NCBI GenBank assembly: GCA_021200995.1
Contig: JAJQFS010000005.1
Location: forward strand, 1-64,000
Direction: 5' to 3'
DNA from: Lachnospiraceae bacterium
GTDB taxonomy: Bacteria > Bacillota > Clostridia > Lachnospirales > Lachnospiraceae
DNA: 64,000 nt
The notes under the pieces were generated by a model. It saw nothing but the letters and a program-made list of their open reading frames with translations. It made no database searches and was not told where the DNA came from. A program made the translations under genes and the position numbers. Shown here piece by piece: positions 1 through 9,576 of this stretch (positions are counted from its first letter, which is position 1; every line of letters starts with the position of its first letter).

Positions 1-19
1 GATGGTGGGTGATGGATAG

Positions 20-619
20 CTAAAATGTTGATTTAATCAGCGTTTCCTTAGAAAAAATTTTATCTGTATTTCCAGGGAAAACGCCTTTATTATGACGGAT
101 ATAGCGTACGCAAGCCTTCAAATCAACCACTGCAGCCGGAGCTTTTCCAAAATAAATACCATTTGCGTCCCGATTATCCCGTCCTCTCGCGCCAGGCTTC
201 ACAATGATAATCCCCCTGGACATAGCGTAAAGCGGCAGAAAATTTCTGTCCGTTTTCACATGCCGGGTGCCGTCATCCGGCCCGCCGCCGGGTCCTCCGG
301 GGCCGCCATGCTCCCCGGGACTGGGCATTCTGACGTCAGGGTGGGGACGCCCCGGAATTCCGGTCCTGATATTCCAGGACGTATATGCCTGAATGCTGTT
401 ATTGATCAGAATCGGGGGATCAGATGTATCCACATCCTTCCCGTTCACGCTGACAGGCACCCACACATCCATTCCCTGATAATCCGGGTCAATGGGATTG
501 GCACAATAGGTTACCATCCTGTACTCCCGATATGTGACCGCCAACATACTTCCCTCGTATTTTAGTTCCTGTGTCTTCAACGTATATTGATCCACAGGAA
601 AACATAAATTGTCAACCAT
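20..619 (-). pseudogene. Truncated tannase-like esterase (N-terminal fragment)
   Basis: The 199 codons match the first part of the tannase-like esterase at 6718-8178, including the PGARGRDN, FGKAPAA and VDLKA blocks and the YIRHN..FPGN..DKIFS segment. In the full copy DKIFS is followed at once by the nucleophile motif GNSAGG; here the sequence switches to KETLIKSTF and stops, so the catalytic serine and the C-terminal half are missing. The start is well supported (AGGAG about 8 nt before ATG at 619). It is the last gene of the long minus-strand operon, 18 nt after the HAD gene. The abrupt loss of homology suggests an insertion or rearrangement breakpoint near position 45, but only about 40 bases remain in the window, so the cause is not visible. 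As written it cannot be an active esterase. Confidence 0.8.
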
Positions 620-637
620 TACCGCTCTCCTGTTTTA

Positions 638-1297
638 TTATGATCTGCTTTGTGAATTCACAATTCCAAGTAAATCACTAATTTTTCTGATTGGCCACGT
701 GACACGTGGATCTGTGGCCGCTTCGCCGACGCCGGCACTGTAAAAATGGCCATTTGCGGCAGCCTCAATGCCGGCACGCGCATCCTGCACGACAATACAA
801 CTGCCTGCGTTTAACCGCAGCATCTCCGCGGCCTTTAAAAACACTTCCGGATCCGGCTTGGAATGAGTGATATTTGTTCCATCTGATACAGCGTCAAAAA
901 AATCTCCAAGGCCGATTTGTCTTAAGATTGTCCTGGTATTTTTACTGGAAGAGCCAATCGCCAAACGATAACCGCGTCTTCTTAACTCCTGCAGCGTCAT
1001 TCTGACATCATCGGATAAATCGTCCGGTGTCATCTGCCTGATTAGCTGCACATACATATCATTTTTCCGTTCAGCCAGAGCGGCCTTCTGTTCATCCGAA
1101 TAAACTTTATCGGAATTTTCCAGCACAATTTCCAGACTCTCCGCCCTCGAAACGCCTCTCAGTCTGTCATTTATCTTCTTATCAAAATAAATACCCAGGC
1201 TGTCTGCCAATGACTTCCATGCCTGATAATGATATTGATCCGTAGAGCAGATGACTCCATCCAGGTCAAAGATAATTCCTTCTATTTTTTCATTCAT
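638..1297 (-). CDS. pgmB: Beta-phosphoglucomutase-like HAD hydrolase
   Basis: A 219-residue HAD-superfamily protein. The N-terminal motif FDLDGV has the nucleophile Asp11 and the acid/base Asp13, followed by the beta-phosphoglucomutase-type cap beginning STDQYHYQAW. Motif II is IGSSSKN and motif III/IV is SKPDPEVF with VVQDARAG. Family members interconvert beta-glucose 1-phosphate and glucose 6-phosphate in the cytoplasm; other phosphosugars are possible. The start at 1297 has GAGGA 9 nt upstream. It lies 15 nt after the NIF3-like gene in the importer/hydrolase operon and could feed sugar phosphate released from glycosides into glycolysis. Assignment to the subfamily rests on the cap and length; exact substrate is unproven. 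Confidence 0.8.
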   Translation of the reverse strand: MNEKIEGIIFDLDGVICSTDQYHYQAWKSLADSLGIYFDKKINDRLRGVSRAESLEIVLENSDKVYSDEQKAALAERKNDMYVQLIRQMTPDDLSDDVRMTLQELRRRGYRLAIGSSSKNTRTILRQIGLGDFFDAVSDGTNITHSKPDPEVFLKAAEMLRLNAGSCIVVQDARAGIEAAANGHFYSAGVGEAATDPRVTWPIRKISDLLGIVNSQSRS

Positions 1298-1312
1298 ACC
1301 GGCATTCCTCTT

Positions 1313-2143
1313 TTAAAGGATAAAATCAAAAGCATCCCCTGACTGCACATAATGGACGGGCACGCTCCCATTGAGTAAACCGGGCAGATATTTTGCCATA
1401 TAGCGCATTCCCAGTTCTTCAAAATTGAAATGGCCAATATTATAAATGACCTTAGGAGTTCCCAGCTGGCAGCAATCCCTCACAAACGCGCACAGCGTCC
1501 AGTCAATCACTTCCAAAGGAATTAAGGCGTCAAACTCTTCCAGCTCTGTACGCAGAATTTTATCTGCCGCGAACCGGTCATTTGACCCGATATGTTCACA
1601 GATAAAAATTTTAGACACCTTTGTGTGCGGATCTCCGATAATTCTGATTCCGTTTAAGCCGATATTTTCCTTTAACTGCCGCCCTAACACTGTCGCATCC
1701 GTCGGCGGCATTTTAAATGTCAGTGGCTTCAAATCCGAATCCAGCAGATACGGTTCCCACCCCAGTTCTCTCATAATGCCATCAAACATGCCATCCAGAT
1801 TTTTCCGGTCACTGCCACGACCTTGTCCATGCATATGGTCATGATCACGCCACACGACAATTCCTCCCTGATCGAGCAGCTGCATTTTAGCATGTAAAAT
1901 CCGGCTTTCGGATATATCATCGATATTTTCTTCATGGCTCCAAAAAAGAGGCTCATGAACAATAATGAAATTAGCGCCCAGCCTGATTGCTTCCCGTATC
2001 ACATTGGCGGAAGCGAAACAGGTGACCACAATACCGGTACACTCCTGATCCGGGTTACCGTATTTTACAACATCTGTAGAGGATTCCCCCTTGAAGGGCG
2101 GGTGATACGCAATGATGCGATTGATAATGTCCTGTATTTTCAT
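1313..2143 (-). CDS. NIF3-like (DUF34) dinuclear metal protein
   Basis: A 276-residue protein of the NIF3/DUF34 family. The N-terminal half has the family pattern TCFAS..VIREAI..GANFIIVHEPLFW (His-Glu-Pro-Leu-Phe corresponds to the usual HHPLF metal motif) and the C-terminal half carries GHFNFEELGMRYM, the second metal-ligand block. NIF3 proteins form a toroidal hexamer with a two-metal site; the reaction is not established, although annotation as GTP cyclohydrolase I type 2 is common. Its placement between a lactonase-type gene and a HAD gene in a catabolic operon, rather than beside rpoD/dnaG or trmK as in many Firmicutes, suggests a specialised paralogue. Start supported by AAAGGAG just upstream. 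Confidence 0.75.
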   Translation of the reverse strand: MKIQDIINRIIAYHPPFKGESSTDVVKYGNPDQECTGIVVTCFASANVIREAIRLGANFIIVHEPLFWSHEENIDDISESRILHAKMQLLDQGGIVVWRDHDHMHGQGRGSDRKNLDGMFDGIMRELGWEPYLLDSDLKPLTFKMPPTDATVLGRQLKENIGLNGIRIIGDPHTKVSKIFICEHIGSNDRFAADKILRTELEEFDALIPLEVIDWTLCAFVRDCCQLGTPKVIYNIGHFNFEELGMRYMAKYLPGLLNGSVPVHYVQSGDAFDFIL

Positions 2144-2181
2144 AAGCTCCTTTGCCTCCGGTTATAATTCATCCGTCTGTT

Positions 2182-3333
2182 TCATTCCTCAGCCGTATAA
2201 AAGATCACATTGGCAGGCGCCACATCCTCAAAGCTTCCCACAGCATTCAGATGACCTTCTTCATCCGTCTCAAATATCTGGGCAACGGGCTCCGAGCAGG
2301 CCGCCATATACAGATAACGGCCGTCAGGAGACAATGCCAACCCCCGCCCGCCGTTCTTACAGGCGCAGACAATATTCCTCACATATTCCGGTATGCCGCT
2401 GATCTCATCGATTTCATATACCACAATTTTGCCCGTTTCTCTCACCAGATCATAGAGATAGCGCCCCTGGGCGTCGATGCGAATGTCCGACTGCATTCCT
2501 CTGACCTTGCCGGTGCAGTCCCCAGTGCACTTGTTATAACGAACCGGAGTCAGTCTTCCCTCTTCATCATAGCAGACGACGCCAACCACCGGTTTAGTCT
2601 CGTTATTATAATAAAAATAAGGCAGCGTCGGGTGGAAAGTGCTATATCTGGGAGAACTCCCCGCAATTCCTTTGATGCAATCACACTGCACAAGCTTCCC
2701 GTTCTCCTGATCGATTTTATAGCTGTAAACCGAATCATTCCCTTTATCGCAAACTATGAAGATATCATAAAGCGGGGACTTCATTACACTGTGGGGATGA
2801 GGACTCTGCTGATTGGGAAGCAGTCCCCTGCCCTCATGGCGCACCACATCACAGGCTTCCCCGATGCTTCCGTCCTCATTCAATCGGAAGAGAACGACAG
2901 ACGCCTCGTCATATTCCAACACAATCTGGTATTTTCCATTCTCATCCAGCGCGGTTTTCATGATGGAATTCCGTTTGGCGTGATTGGATACCACCAGATA
3001 GCTGCCGTCAGAGGAAAGAGCGCAATAGGTAGGCATACCGCCAAAGGAAGGCGAATGATTAATCTCCGTCAGCATCCCTGTATGAGAATCCATCTTCAGG
3101 GCAAATACCTGCCCTCCCAGCGTCTCCCCCGGGACAATGTTCACTTCATTGACACAGTATAAAATTCCCTTTTCCTTATTGACACACGTAGCTCCGCAAT
3201 TGATTTCCGGGAAGCAGTGGCTGAGCAGTTCCAGACTGCCTGTGTCCTCATGATATGCAGCGACCGTCACTCCGACGGCAAGATCCTCATTGGGCTGTTT
3301 CCAGTTTCCAATGTATGCGTATGTTTTTGGCAT
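2182..3333 (-). CDS. Lactonase-family seven-bladed beta-propeller (Pgl/YbhE-like)
   Basis: A 383-residue protein with the repeated blade pattern of the lactonase family (6-phosphogluconolactonase of the YbhE type): AYIGNW at the N-terminus, blades ending in phrases such as YCALSSDGSYLVVSNH, SPRYSTFHPTLPYFYYNN and GLALSPDGRYLYMAA. The family hydrolyses sugar lactones or phosphogluconolactone in the cytoplasm. Here it follows a Gfo/Idh/MocA oxidoreductase and a GH3 glucosidase, so an oxidised sugar lactone is a reasonable substrate guess, though the fold alone does not prove activity. Start at 3333 has AAAGGAA 6 nt upstream; the gene lies 21 nt after the GH3 stop. Confidence 0.75.
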   Translation of the reverse strand: MPKTYAYIGNWKQPNEDLAVGVTVAAYHEDTGSLELLSHCFPEINCGATCVNKEKGILYCVNEVNIVPGETLGGQVFALKMDSHTGMLTEINHSPSFGGMPTYCALSSDGSYLVVSNHAKRNSIMKTALDENGKYQIVLEYDEASVVLFRLNEDGSIGEACDVVRHEGRGLLPNQQSPHPHSVMKSPLYDIFIVCDKGNDSVYSYKIDQENGKLVQCDCIKGIAGSSPRYSTFHPTLPYFYYNNETKPVVGVVCYDEEGRLTPVRYNKCTGDCTGKVRGMQSDIRIDAQGRYLYDLVRETGKIVVYEIDEISGIPEYVRNIVCACKNGGRGLALSPDGRYLYMAACSEPVAQIFETDEEGHLNAVGSFEDVAPANVIFYTAEE

Positions 3334-3354
3334 CTTAATTCCTTTCCGGCTATG

Positions 3355-5613
3355 TCACCTGTATTTATCAACGCGGTGATCCGCGATGACGCCTTCCCAG
3401 TTCATCCCATATCCAAAATCCCAGCTGTGACCCTCCGAATCTGTATATGGGCAGATATCTCCCGGTGTGTCCTCCATATGCGCCTCCACTGCCTCCATAC
3501 TGGCCGGCATCTGGAATGGCAGCAAAGTGCTTGGCTCAAACGCACCCGTCAGCGCTTCCAGTACAACTTTATTCGGGGTTCCTGAGAAGGTAACCAAAAC
3601 GGCGTCGGCATAAGGTTCAAATTCCGAAGGAACAACAGAATTTGTGCAGTTGAGCACCACAATCACCGGCTTATCGCCCATCTGTTTTTTTACTTCCAGC
3701 AAATTATCCAGGTCATATTCATTGTAGGTAATTGTGCTCTTTCCGCGATAGCTTCGATTCTCCTTTACGCCATCCACGTAATCGCCCGCAATGTTCTCCT
3801 CCCTCGCGGTGAGAGCGGTGTAGGGCCTGTACTGCAGTGAAATCGGCACAATTTCCCTGTTCTTTCTGTCAAATCCGTTGCCACTGTTTGGCGTATCCAT
3901 AAAGACAATCGCACAATCCGCCTCCTTGGGCGCAGCGGCCTGACTGCAGAACTCTCTCAGCTCATTTTCTTTTATCGGCTTCTCCACGGTGATGGTGTCC
4001 ACATGGCCGGCCCGGTCAGGAACGCCGCCTCTTCCTTTATCCGCCACAAACACTTTACTGTTTTTGTCTAACGGCAAAACGCCCTTATTCTTCAACAGGA
4101 CCACCGACTTTCTGTGGGCTTTGAGTCCCTCTTCCCTGAATGCTTCATTGCCCACAAATTCCATGGCATGCTGTTTATCCACGTAGGGATTCTCAAAGCT
4201 TCCGACCCGGAAACCGTAGGTGAGAACTCTGGAGGCAATCTCATTTATCTTATTGTCGGCCCATGTGGGTCCATGCTTCTTCTGCGCCAGCTGGTAGGCG
4301 CCTCTCATGATCTCAATCTCATTGGTCCCGCCGCACTGATCCACGCCGCTTTCCCATTCCTTTAAGGCCCGTTCCTCCGGCGTCACATCCTGATAGCCCC
4401 AGGCGTTCACCTGCGGACGGGTGGTCCGCTCTTTTTTCTTATTTCCAGTAATCCAGAAATCGGTGCATACAAAGCCCCTGAAATCATTCTGTCTGCGCAG
4501 CACGGTTTCCACCACATATTTGTTAAAGCTGGCGCCGCTGATCTCTGCCTCTTCGCCCCCTACTTCCCAGATCTCATCATAGGCGGACATGACACCTCCG
4601 CATTGTCCGGTGGGGCCATTCAGCTGAAACGCTCCCCCAGTCCATGGGAAAATATGCTTTTCAAAATTTCCGCCGGGATAAACTGAATATTTCCCAGACT
4701 CATTATGCGATTCTCTTCCGCCTTCACCTGTGGAACCCGGCCAGTGCTTGCACATGGCTAGTACGCTGTCTTTCCCCCAGCCGTCAGCCTCGCCCACAGT
4801 CGTCTGCAGGCCGTCGCAAACCGCCCGGGCCATATCCGCATTCAGCTTCTCGTTCGCGCCGTAAGTGGCGTTCATCCTGTTCCATCTGGGATCACTGGCC
4901 AGATCAATCTGCGGTCCCAGCTCCATGGTAATCCCCATGGCCCTGTATTCCTGAGAGACCAACTCCGCCATATGCTGCGCAACGCCAGGATCAAAAGTAG
5001 CGCCCATTCCCAGATTGGAAGGCCATTTGGATACATCTCTGTTGGTGGTGTCGCTGTGAGCATCCTGAAAAGCTCTTGGATTTGTGCTGAAATATACAGG
5101 AATCCCATACTTATGACCTTCTGCGATCTCCTGAATTTTATTATTAAATTCCGCCGCGTACTCAGGGCCTTCAATGGCTCCCATCAGCCAGCATCTCATC
5201 TCATCATGCTCAATCAGCTCTTTATGGTAGTCCGTTGGCTCCGTGGGATCCATCACCGCAAGCTCCTCCGCGGTTTTTCCCATCAGCGCCACTCTGGCCC
5301 GCAGATTGCGGTTGGAGGCCAGAGCCTCCTCCGTCATGTGCATCACCATGAACATGCCGTCATGGAGGGACAGACCAAGTTTACTGTCCAGATCCATCTG
5401 CTTTAAAAGGTCGCGCACCCTTTCCTCTACAGGCAGACGCCAGTCCTCGTATGGGTCCAGGACGCCATTCTGATTCAGATCCTTAAAGGCGTATCCATCG
5501 TCCTCAAGAATGGATATCTCGTTTTTCTTAGAATATCCCAGGGTTGCGCCCCCTTCGTTGATCACCAGGATATATTTCCCCTTATCCTCTATATGCCACT
5601 TTTTCTCCATCAT
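3355..5613 (-). CDS. Glycoside hydrolase family 3 (beta-glucosidase type)
   Basis: A 752-residue GH3 enzyme. The N-terminal barrel domain begins with an acidic, EF-hand-like segment (KDLNQNGVLDPYEDWR) typical of one GH3 subgroup; the nucleophile Asp is in GFVCTDFW, about residue 385. The second alpha/beta sandwich domain starts at the KSVVLLKNKGVLPL block. No signal peptide is visible, so it probably acts in the cytoplasm on imported glycosides. I moved the start to ATG 5613 because AGAGAGGA lies 10 nt upstream; an earlier in-frame codon at 5646 has no such site and is only 6 nt after the preceding stop. It is operonic with the Gfo/Idh gene upstream and the lactonase downstream. Confidence 0.85.
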   Translation of the reverse strand: MMEKKWHIEDKGKYILVINEGGATLGYSKKNEISILEDDGYAFKDLNQNGVLDPYEDWRLPVEERVRDLLKQMDLDSKLGLSLHDGMFMVMHMTEEALASNRNLRARVALMGKTAEELAVMDPTEPTDYHKELIEHDEMRCWLMGAIEGPEYAAEFNNKIQEIAEGHKYGIPVYFSTNPRAFQDAHSDTTNRDVSKWPSNLGMGATFDPGVAQHMAELVSQEYRAMGITMELGPQIDLASDPRWNRMNATYGANEKLNADMARAVCDGLQTTVGEADGWGKDSVLAMCKHWPGSTGEGGRESHNESGKYSVYPGGNFEKHIFPWTGGAFQLNGPTGQCGGVMSAYDEIWEVGGEEAEISGASFNKYVVETVLRRQNDFRGFVCTDFWITGNKKKERTTRPQVNAWGYQDVTPEERALKEWESGVDQCGGTNEIEIMRGAYQLAQKKHGPTWADNKINEIASRVLTYGFRVGSFENPYVDKQHAMEFVGNEAFREEGLKAHRKSVVLLKNKGVLPLDKNSKVFVADKGRGGVPDRAGHVDTITVEKPIKENELREFCSQAAAPKEADCAIVFMDTPNSGNGFDRKNREIVPISLQYRPYTALTAREENIAGDYVDGVKENRSYRGKSTITYNEYDLDNLLEVKKQMGDKPVIVVLNCTNSVVPSEFEPYADAVLVTFSGTPNKVVLEALTGAFEPSTLLPFQMPASMEAVEAHMEDTPGDICPYTDSEGHSWDFGYGMNWEGVIADHRVDKYR

Positions 5614-5652
5614 CAAAGCCCGTCCTCTCTGATCGCCGGATTCCATATATCT

Positions 5653-6687
5653 TTATACGGCAAGGAACCCTTTATTGGCGGATTTATAGATTGCGTCAAT
5701 GATCTGCACAAATTCAACGGCGTTGTCTATGGACACTCCGCTGTTGCTGAGGGGATCCACGCCCACAATATCATTCGGCAAATCCTTCACAAGCATATCC
5801 ACAAAATAGTGAACATGCTGTCTTGGGGCTTCAGGCATATCCTTTAATTCATAAGTGTACGATTCGTCTCTGCCGCGTTTTATCACCACAACCTCATCCG
5901 CCGGCGAATTTCCATCCTGTGCCTTTTGAATAATGGCAACACCTGTTGAGCCATAAACCTCGGCTTCTTCCATGTTTGCGCCGTTCACCCAGCTGCAGTT
6001 AAGCGTTACAAGTACATCCTCCGGATATTTCATGACAATAACCGCATTCTCTTCGATGCGATTCTTTCTTGCCTCTTCACTGCAGTAGGAAAGCTGAGCG
6101 CTCAATGCTTCCGGCTTTCCAAACAGATAATGTGCCTGATGAATCATATGCCCGCCAACATCTGCCATGATGCCGCCAAGACTTTTCTCTTTGTTATAAT
6201 TTACGTGACCATTTAACGCGTTTCCTACGCCAAGAAGGAACCTGGCGCCGGTAATCTTCCCCAATTCGCCCTGCTCGATCAGTTGCTTAATTTTCATCAG
6301 GCCCCTGCGAACAAAGGGATCAGACATAAAGAATTTAATACCGCTCTCATGGACTGCCTTCTGTATTTCCTTCGCATCCTCAACAGAAGTGCACAAAGGC
6401 TTTTCCACAAAAACGCTGATTCCTGCTTCTGCCGCTTTCAAAATCAAATCTTTTTTACAAGCGTTTTCGGAAACAATCACAACGCCGTCCAACTGATAAT
6501 TGTTCATCAGATTATCAACATCTCTTTCAAAAGGTACCCCTAAATTTGCGGATACCTTCTCACAGCGCTCAATATCCTGGTCATCCCATACAGCCACAAG
6601 TTCACTGTCCTCGAATTCTTTGATCAAACCGCCGAATTTATCCGGTTTGACCCTGCTGCCGCAGATTGCAATTCTCGCTTTTTCCAT
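5653..6687 (-). CDS. Gfo/Idh/MocA family oxidoreductase
   Basis: A 344-residue NAD(P)-dependent oxidoreductase. The N-terminal Rossmann domain starts RIAICG; the EKPL motif at residues 95-98 is the family's catalytic lysine region, and the C-terminal sheet domain carries GGIMADVGGHMIHQAHYLFG. Members oxidise or reduce hydroxyl groups of sugars and inositols, and some oxidise glycosides at C3. RBS AGGAGGA lies 8-9 nt before ATG 6687. Located 30 nt after the tannase-like gene and immediately before the GH3 gene, it probably modifies the sugar part of the same substrate. Confidence 0.85.
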   Translation of the reverse strand: MEKARIAICGSRVKPDKFGGLIKEFEDSELVAVWDDQDIERCEKVSANLGVPFERDVDNLMNNYQLDGVVIVSENACKKDLILKAAEAGISVFVEKPLCTSVEDAKEIQKAVHESGIKFFMSDPFVRRGLMKIKQLIEQGELGKITGARFLLGVGNALNGHVNYNKEKSLGGIMADVGGHMIHQAHYLFGKPEALSAQLSYCSEEARKNRIEENAVIVMKYPEDVLVTLNCSWVNGANMEEAEVYGSTGVAIIQKAQDGNSPADEVVVIKRGRDESYTYELKDMPEAPRQHVHYFVDMLVKDLPNDIVGVDPLSNSGVSIDNAVEFVQIIDAIYKSANKGFLAV

Positions 6688-6717
6688 TGATTTTATTCCT
6701 CCTGTCTGAAATAGTAA

Positions 6718-8178
6718 TCATCCGTTTTGAGCAACCTTCCATATCCAATCGATCATTTCCACCGGATCATCATCGCACACATGGCCGTAATCCCACAGAT
6801 ACACCAGTGACGAATCCATCCCCTTATTTTCCAGAAGGGTCTGGAACACGGCAGATACAGAATGAGAGGTATGAGGATCCTTGCTCCCCACACACAGATA
6901 CCAGTGCTTACAGCATCCGGGATTGTCGGTCCGGACAAAGAACATGGGGTTCATCAGCTTTACCAATTCCTGAACCTCCGGCTCTACCTTCCCCTTCGGA
7001 TCCTCCTGTCTTGCTCCAAATTCCGTGTAATGGCGCCCGTCTACAAATCTGTTTCCGAAAACCGTCATCTCTCCGGTTCTGGATCCGTCAAAGCTTCCAA
7101 GGGCCTTCATTCTTCCTATATGTGCCGTCAGAGCATCAAAATGAAAATCCGCGTGCCGACCGTCCCACTGAATCCATGGGTTCTTCCTCAGATAATCGTC
7201 CCTCTCTTCCGGCCCTAAGTCTTCATTTAAATAGCGATCCGCTGATGAGAGCATAAATTCCTTCACAATATACTCCCCCAGATTATCCGCCGTCAGTGTC
7301 CCGTATCCATTCCGACCCTGCAAGTTCAGTTCCCGCAGATAGTCCGCATAAATGTCGGCCAGCTCCTCTGATTTTGTCTGATCCTCCAGGGTTCCGTCCC
7401 TTCCGGGATATTTTCCAAACATCCACTCATAGGCCGCGTCCGAGTGATCCAGATCCATAATGGGGCAATGACAGATGGTTCCCATGATAGAATCGCTTTC
7501 CTGCGCCGCGCCGATTTCACTCAGATAGCTCTCATATCCCGGATAATCCCCGGAAGCGCCCAGCAGGGCGGACATGGCCCCTCCGGCGCTGTTGCCGTTG
7601 GAAAAGATTTTATCCACATTTCCCGGAAAGGTATCCCTGTTATGGCGGATATAGCGAACCGCCGCTTTCAAATCCACAATCGCGGCAGGCGCTTTTCCAA
7701 AAAACGTGCCATCTTCATTCACATTATCCCGGCCTCTGGCTCCTGGCGTCACAACCACAATCCCGCGGGAAAGCGCATAGTAAAGCCTGGAAAAAGGCTT
7801 ATCGTATTTTTTGCGCCTGCTGTCGTCAGCAGCGCCACTCGGACCTCCATGCCCTCTGGGGTCGCCATGATTACCGCGTCTTTCCTGTCCCCCGGGTCCA
7901 GGAAAAATACCCGCGTTTTCCGCCTGCAAATTGGTTGATTTATACGCTCCCAGATGGTTGTCAATCAAAACAGGGGCGTCTGAAATATCTGTTTCCACGC
8001 CGTCCACGGCCACTGGCACATATACATTCATAGACTGATAGTCCGCGTTTACCGGATTTGCGCAATATGGAATCAATAAATATTCTTTATAAGTAACTTC
8101 GCAGTCAAGAGAAGGCCCCAGAAGTCTTTCTTTCTTTAACTCATATTGATTCGGAACAAAAATTAATTTATCATCCAT
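6718..8178 (-). CDS. Tannase-like alpha/beta hydrolase (subtype B type)
   Basis: A 486-residue alpha/beta hydrolase resembling the bacterial subtype B tannases that split gallate and other phenolic ester bonds. The nucleophile elbow GNSAGG is present with Ser197, preceded by YIRHN..FPGN..DKIFS, and PIMDLDHSD follows. The C-terminal region carries WDYGHVCDDD, a likely catalytic His/Asp segment. No signal peptide: probably intracellular. Start ATG 8178 is chosen because GAGGA lies 8 nt upstream; it overlaps the stop of the ceramidase-like gene by 8 nt, implying translational coupling. A truncated second copy lies at 20-619. Substrate is not proven; other aryl esters are possible. Confidence 0.8.
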   Translation of the reverse strand: MDDKLIFVPNQYELKKERLLGPSLDCEVTYKEYLLIPYCANPVNADYQSMNVYVPVAVDGVETDISDAPVLIDNHLGAYKSTNLQAENAGIFPGPGGQERRGNHGDPRGHGGPSGAADDSRRKKYDKPFSRLYYALSRGIVVVTPGARGRDNVNEDGTFFGKAPAAIVDLKAAVRYIRHNRDTFPGNVDKIFSNGNSAGGAMSALLGASGDYPGYESYLSEIGAAQESDSIMGTICHCPIMDLDHSDAAYEWMFGKYPGRDGTLEDQTKSEELADIYADYLRELNLQGRNGYGTLTADNLGEYIVKEFMLSSADRYLNEDLGPEERDDYLRKNPWIQWDGRHADFHFDALTAHIGRMKALGSFDGSRTGEMTVFGNRFVDGRHYTEFGARQEDPKGKVEPEVQELVKLMNPMFFVRTDNPGCCKHWYLCVGSKDPHTSHSVSAVFQTLLENKGMDSSLVYLWDYGHVCDDDPVEMIDWIWKVAQNG

Positions 8179-9538
8179 TCTGTTCTTCCTCACTCTCCGC
8201 CAAAAATGCATCAACGGCATCAAAAATAGCCTGCGCCACATACCCCTTCTCGAATCTTGGCGGTGTTCCCGGTAATCTGCAGGAACTCAATGGCAGATAG
8301 TCTATCCGATCCCAGGTTTCATCATCCACGATATATCCCGCATCCCTGATCATACTTGCGTCATGATTAATGACAATAACATGCAACTGATAATAGCGTT
8401 CCTGAAGCATCAATGCATAGGTTGAATACAACTCCCCTCCGATACCTATCACCAGCATTGTCCCCAGTTTTGTTAAATGCAGACGGATGAAGTAACCGGC
8501 ATCATCACTCACAGAAAGCATATGTACTGTCTTCCCTGCGCTGTCCTCATCACGAAGAATGGTCCTGGAGGGTGTCTTCGTCCAGTAAACGCCGGCGCTG
8601 ATTCTCTCAGGATTCAGCGGATCCGAAAGTTCATTGAGTGCTTCCATCACAGCAGCGTAATGATTTGCGCACATCTGCTTTAATATTGTTTTTTTCTGTC
8701 TGTAGCTGAACTGATAATTTTCCTCGTCTGGCTCCTGATGCATACGAATCGAAGGACGCAATGGAGCGACATTTCCGGCCACGCCACTGCACCACAGCGC
8801 AACTGTTTCCGGAAATCTGTTCTCAATCATTTTACTGACATTTCCGCCCAGATCCGCGCTGACAGCACAGTTTCCCTCCGAATCCGCACTGTTCATGAAC
8901 ATGACAGTATTATGTACGGCATAATTCACAAGAAATCCTATGAAACGTCCGTCATAAGCTTCAAACTGTATTACATAAACATAATGATCAACGGGTCCCA
9001 GAGGATTGGGGTCTTCCTGAATCACCAAGCTCAGATTCCCCTGCTCATCAACACTGTAAAAATCCATGCACCGATTGACATTGCATCCGCACAGAGTACG
9101 TCCATACCTTACATTTGCCGGAATCATTCCGTCCAGTGCGGCTCTCACAGTTTCCCTCAACTTCTCAAAGACATATTGCTCATACTGCTCTGTTGTCTCG
9201 GAAATGGTCTGGCTCAGCCTCTTCACATTGTTGAATCCTTCACCACTCCGGTTTCCAAGGGCAGGAGCTGTGTGTGTATGAATTCCATAAAAAGTGATGT
9301 ATTCCTGCTGAATATCAAATTCTCTGGAAATCGCCTCAATGGAGCTCTGAGGGTTGGGTGCTTTATCCAGGTCAAATCCGCAGATCAGCCATGTCCTGTC
9401 CCCAAGTTTCAACGCCAGCACTCTTACATAAATGTCATCCTCCACGGCTACAAATTTTTTTCCCATCAGGCCGCGCAGATTTTCCAGAAACTCTTTCCCT
9501 GGCGTAATGCAGCTTTTTGCGCTTCCACACAATAACAT
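8171..9538 (-). CDS. Neutral/alkaline ceramidase N-terminal-domain-like protein, copy 1
   Basis: A 455-residue protein related to the N-terminal domain of neutral/alkaline ceramidases and to the paralogue at 23623-24978. It shows the family start GSAKSCITPG, the metal-type motif HTHTAPA, and a WCSGVAGNVAPL block. The paralogue has SSGAAGDVNPL here, the usual form for the family, so copy 1 has Asp to Asn and Asn to Ala changes at a conserved site and may differ in chemistry. No signal peptide. Start: ATG 9538, with AAGGGGAG about 12 nt upstream; a TTG at 9580 is the alternative. It ends 8 nt inside the tannase gene. In this setting amide or ester hydrolysis of the imported compound is more plausible than ceramide turnover. 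Confidence 0.65.
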   Translation of the reverse strand: MLLCGSAKSCITPGKEFLENLRGLMGKKFVAVEDDIYVRVLALKLGDRTWLICGFDLDKAPNPQSSIEAISREFDIQQEYITFYGIHTHTAPALGNRSGEGFNNVKRLSQTISETTEQYEQYVFEKLRETVRAALDGMIPANVRYGRTLCGCNVNRCMDFYSVDEQGNLSLVIQEDPNPLGPVDHYVYVIQFEAYDGRFIGFLVNYAVHNTVMFMNSADSEGNCAVSADLGGNVSKMIENRFPETVALWCSGVAGNVAPLRPSIRMHQEPDEENYQFSYRQKKTILKQMCANHYAAVMEALNELSDPLNPERISAGVYWTKTPSRTILRDEDSAGKTVHMLSVSDDAGYFIRLHLTKLGTMLVIGIGGELYSTYALMLQERYYQLHVIVINHDASMIRDAGYIVDDETWDRIDYLPLSSCRLPGTPPRFEKGYVAQAIFDAVDAFLAESEEEQNG

Positions 9539-9576
9539 ATTCTTACCATTCTCCCCTTTCGCTCTTAAAATGAATT

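Noticed and set aside
2152..3162. 336-codon plus-strand frame opposite the lactonase gene
   Set aside because: Shadow of the minus-strand gene; composition and lack of initiation signals do not support coding.
8738..9535. Long plus-strand open frame opposite the ceramidase-like gene
   Set aside because: No RBS, no recognisable protein features, and the opposite strand has a clear family match.
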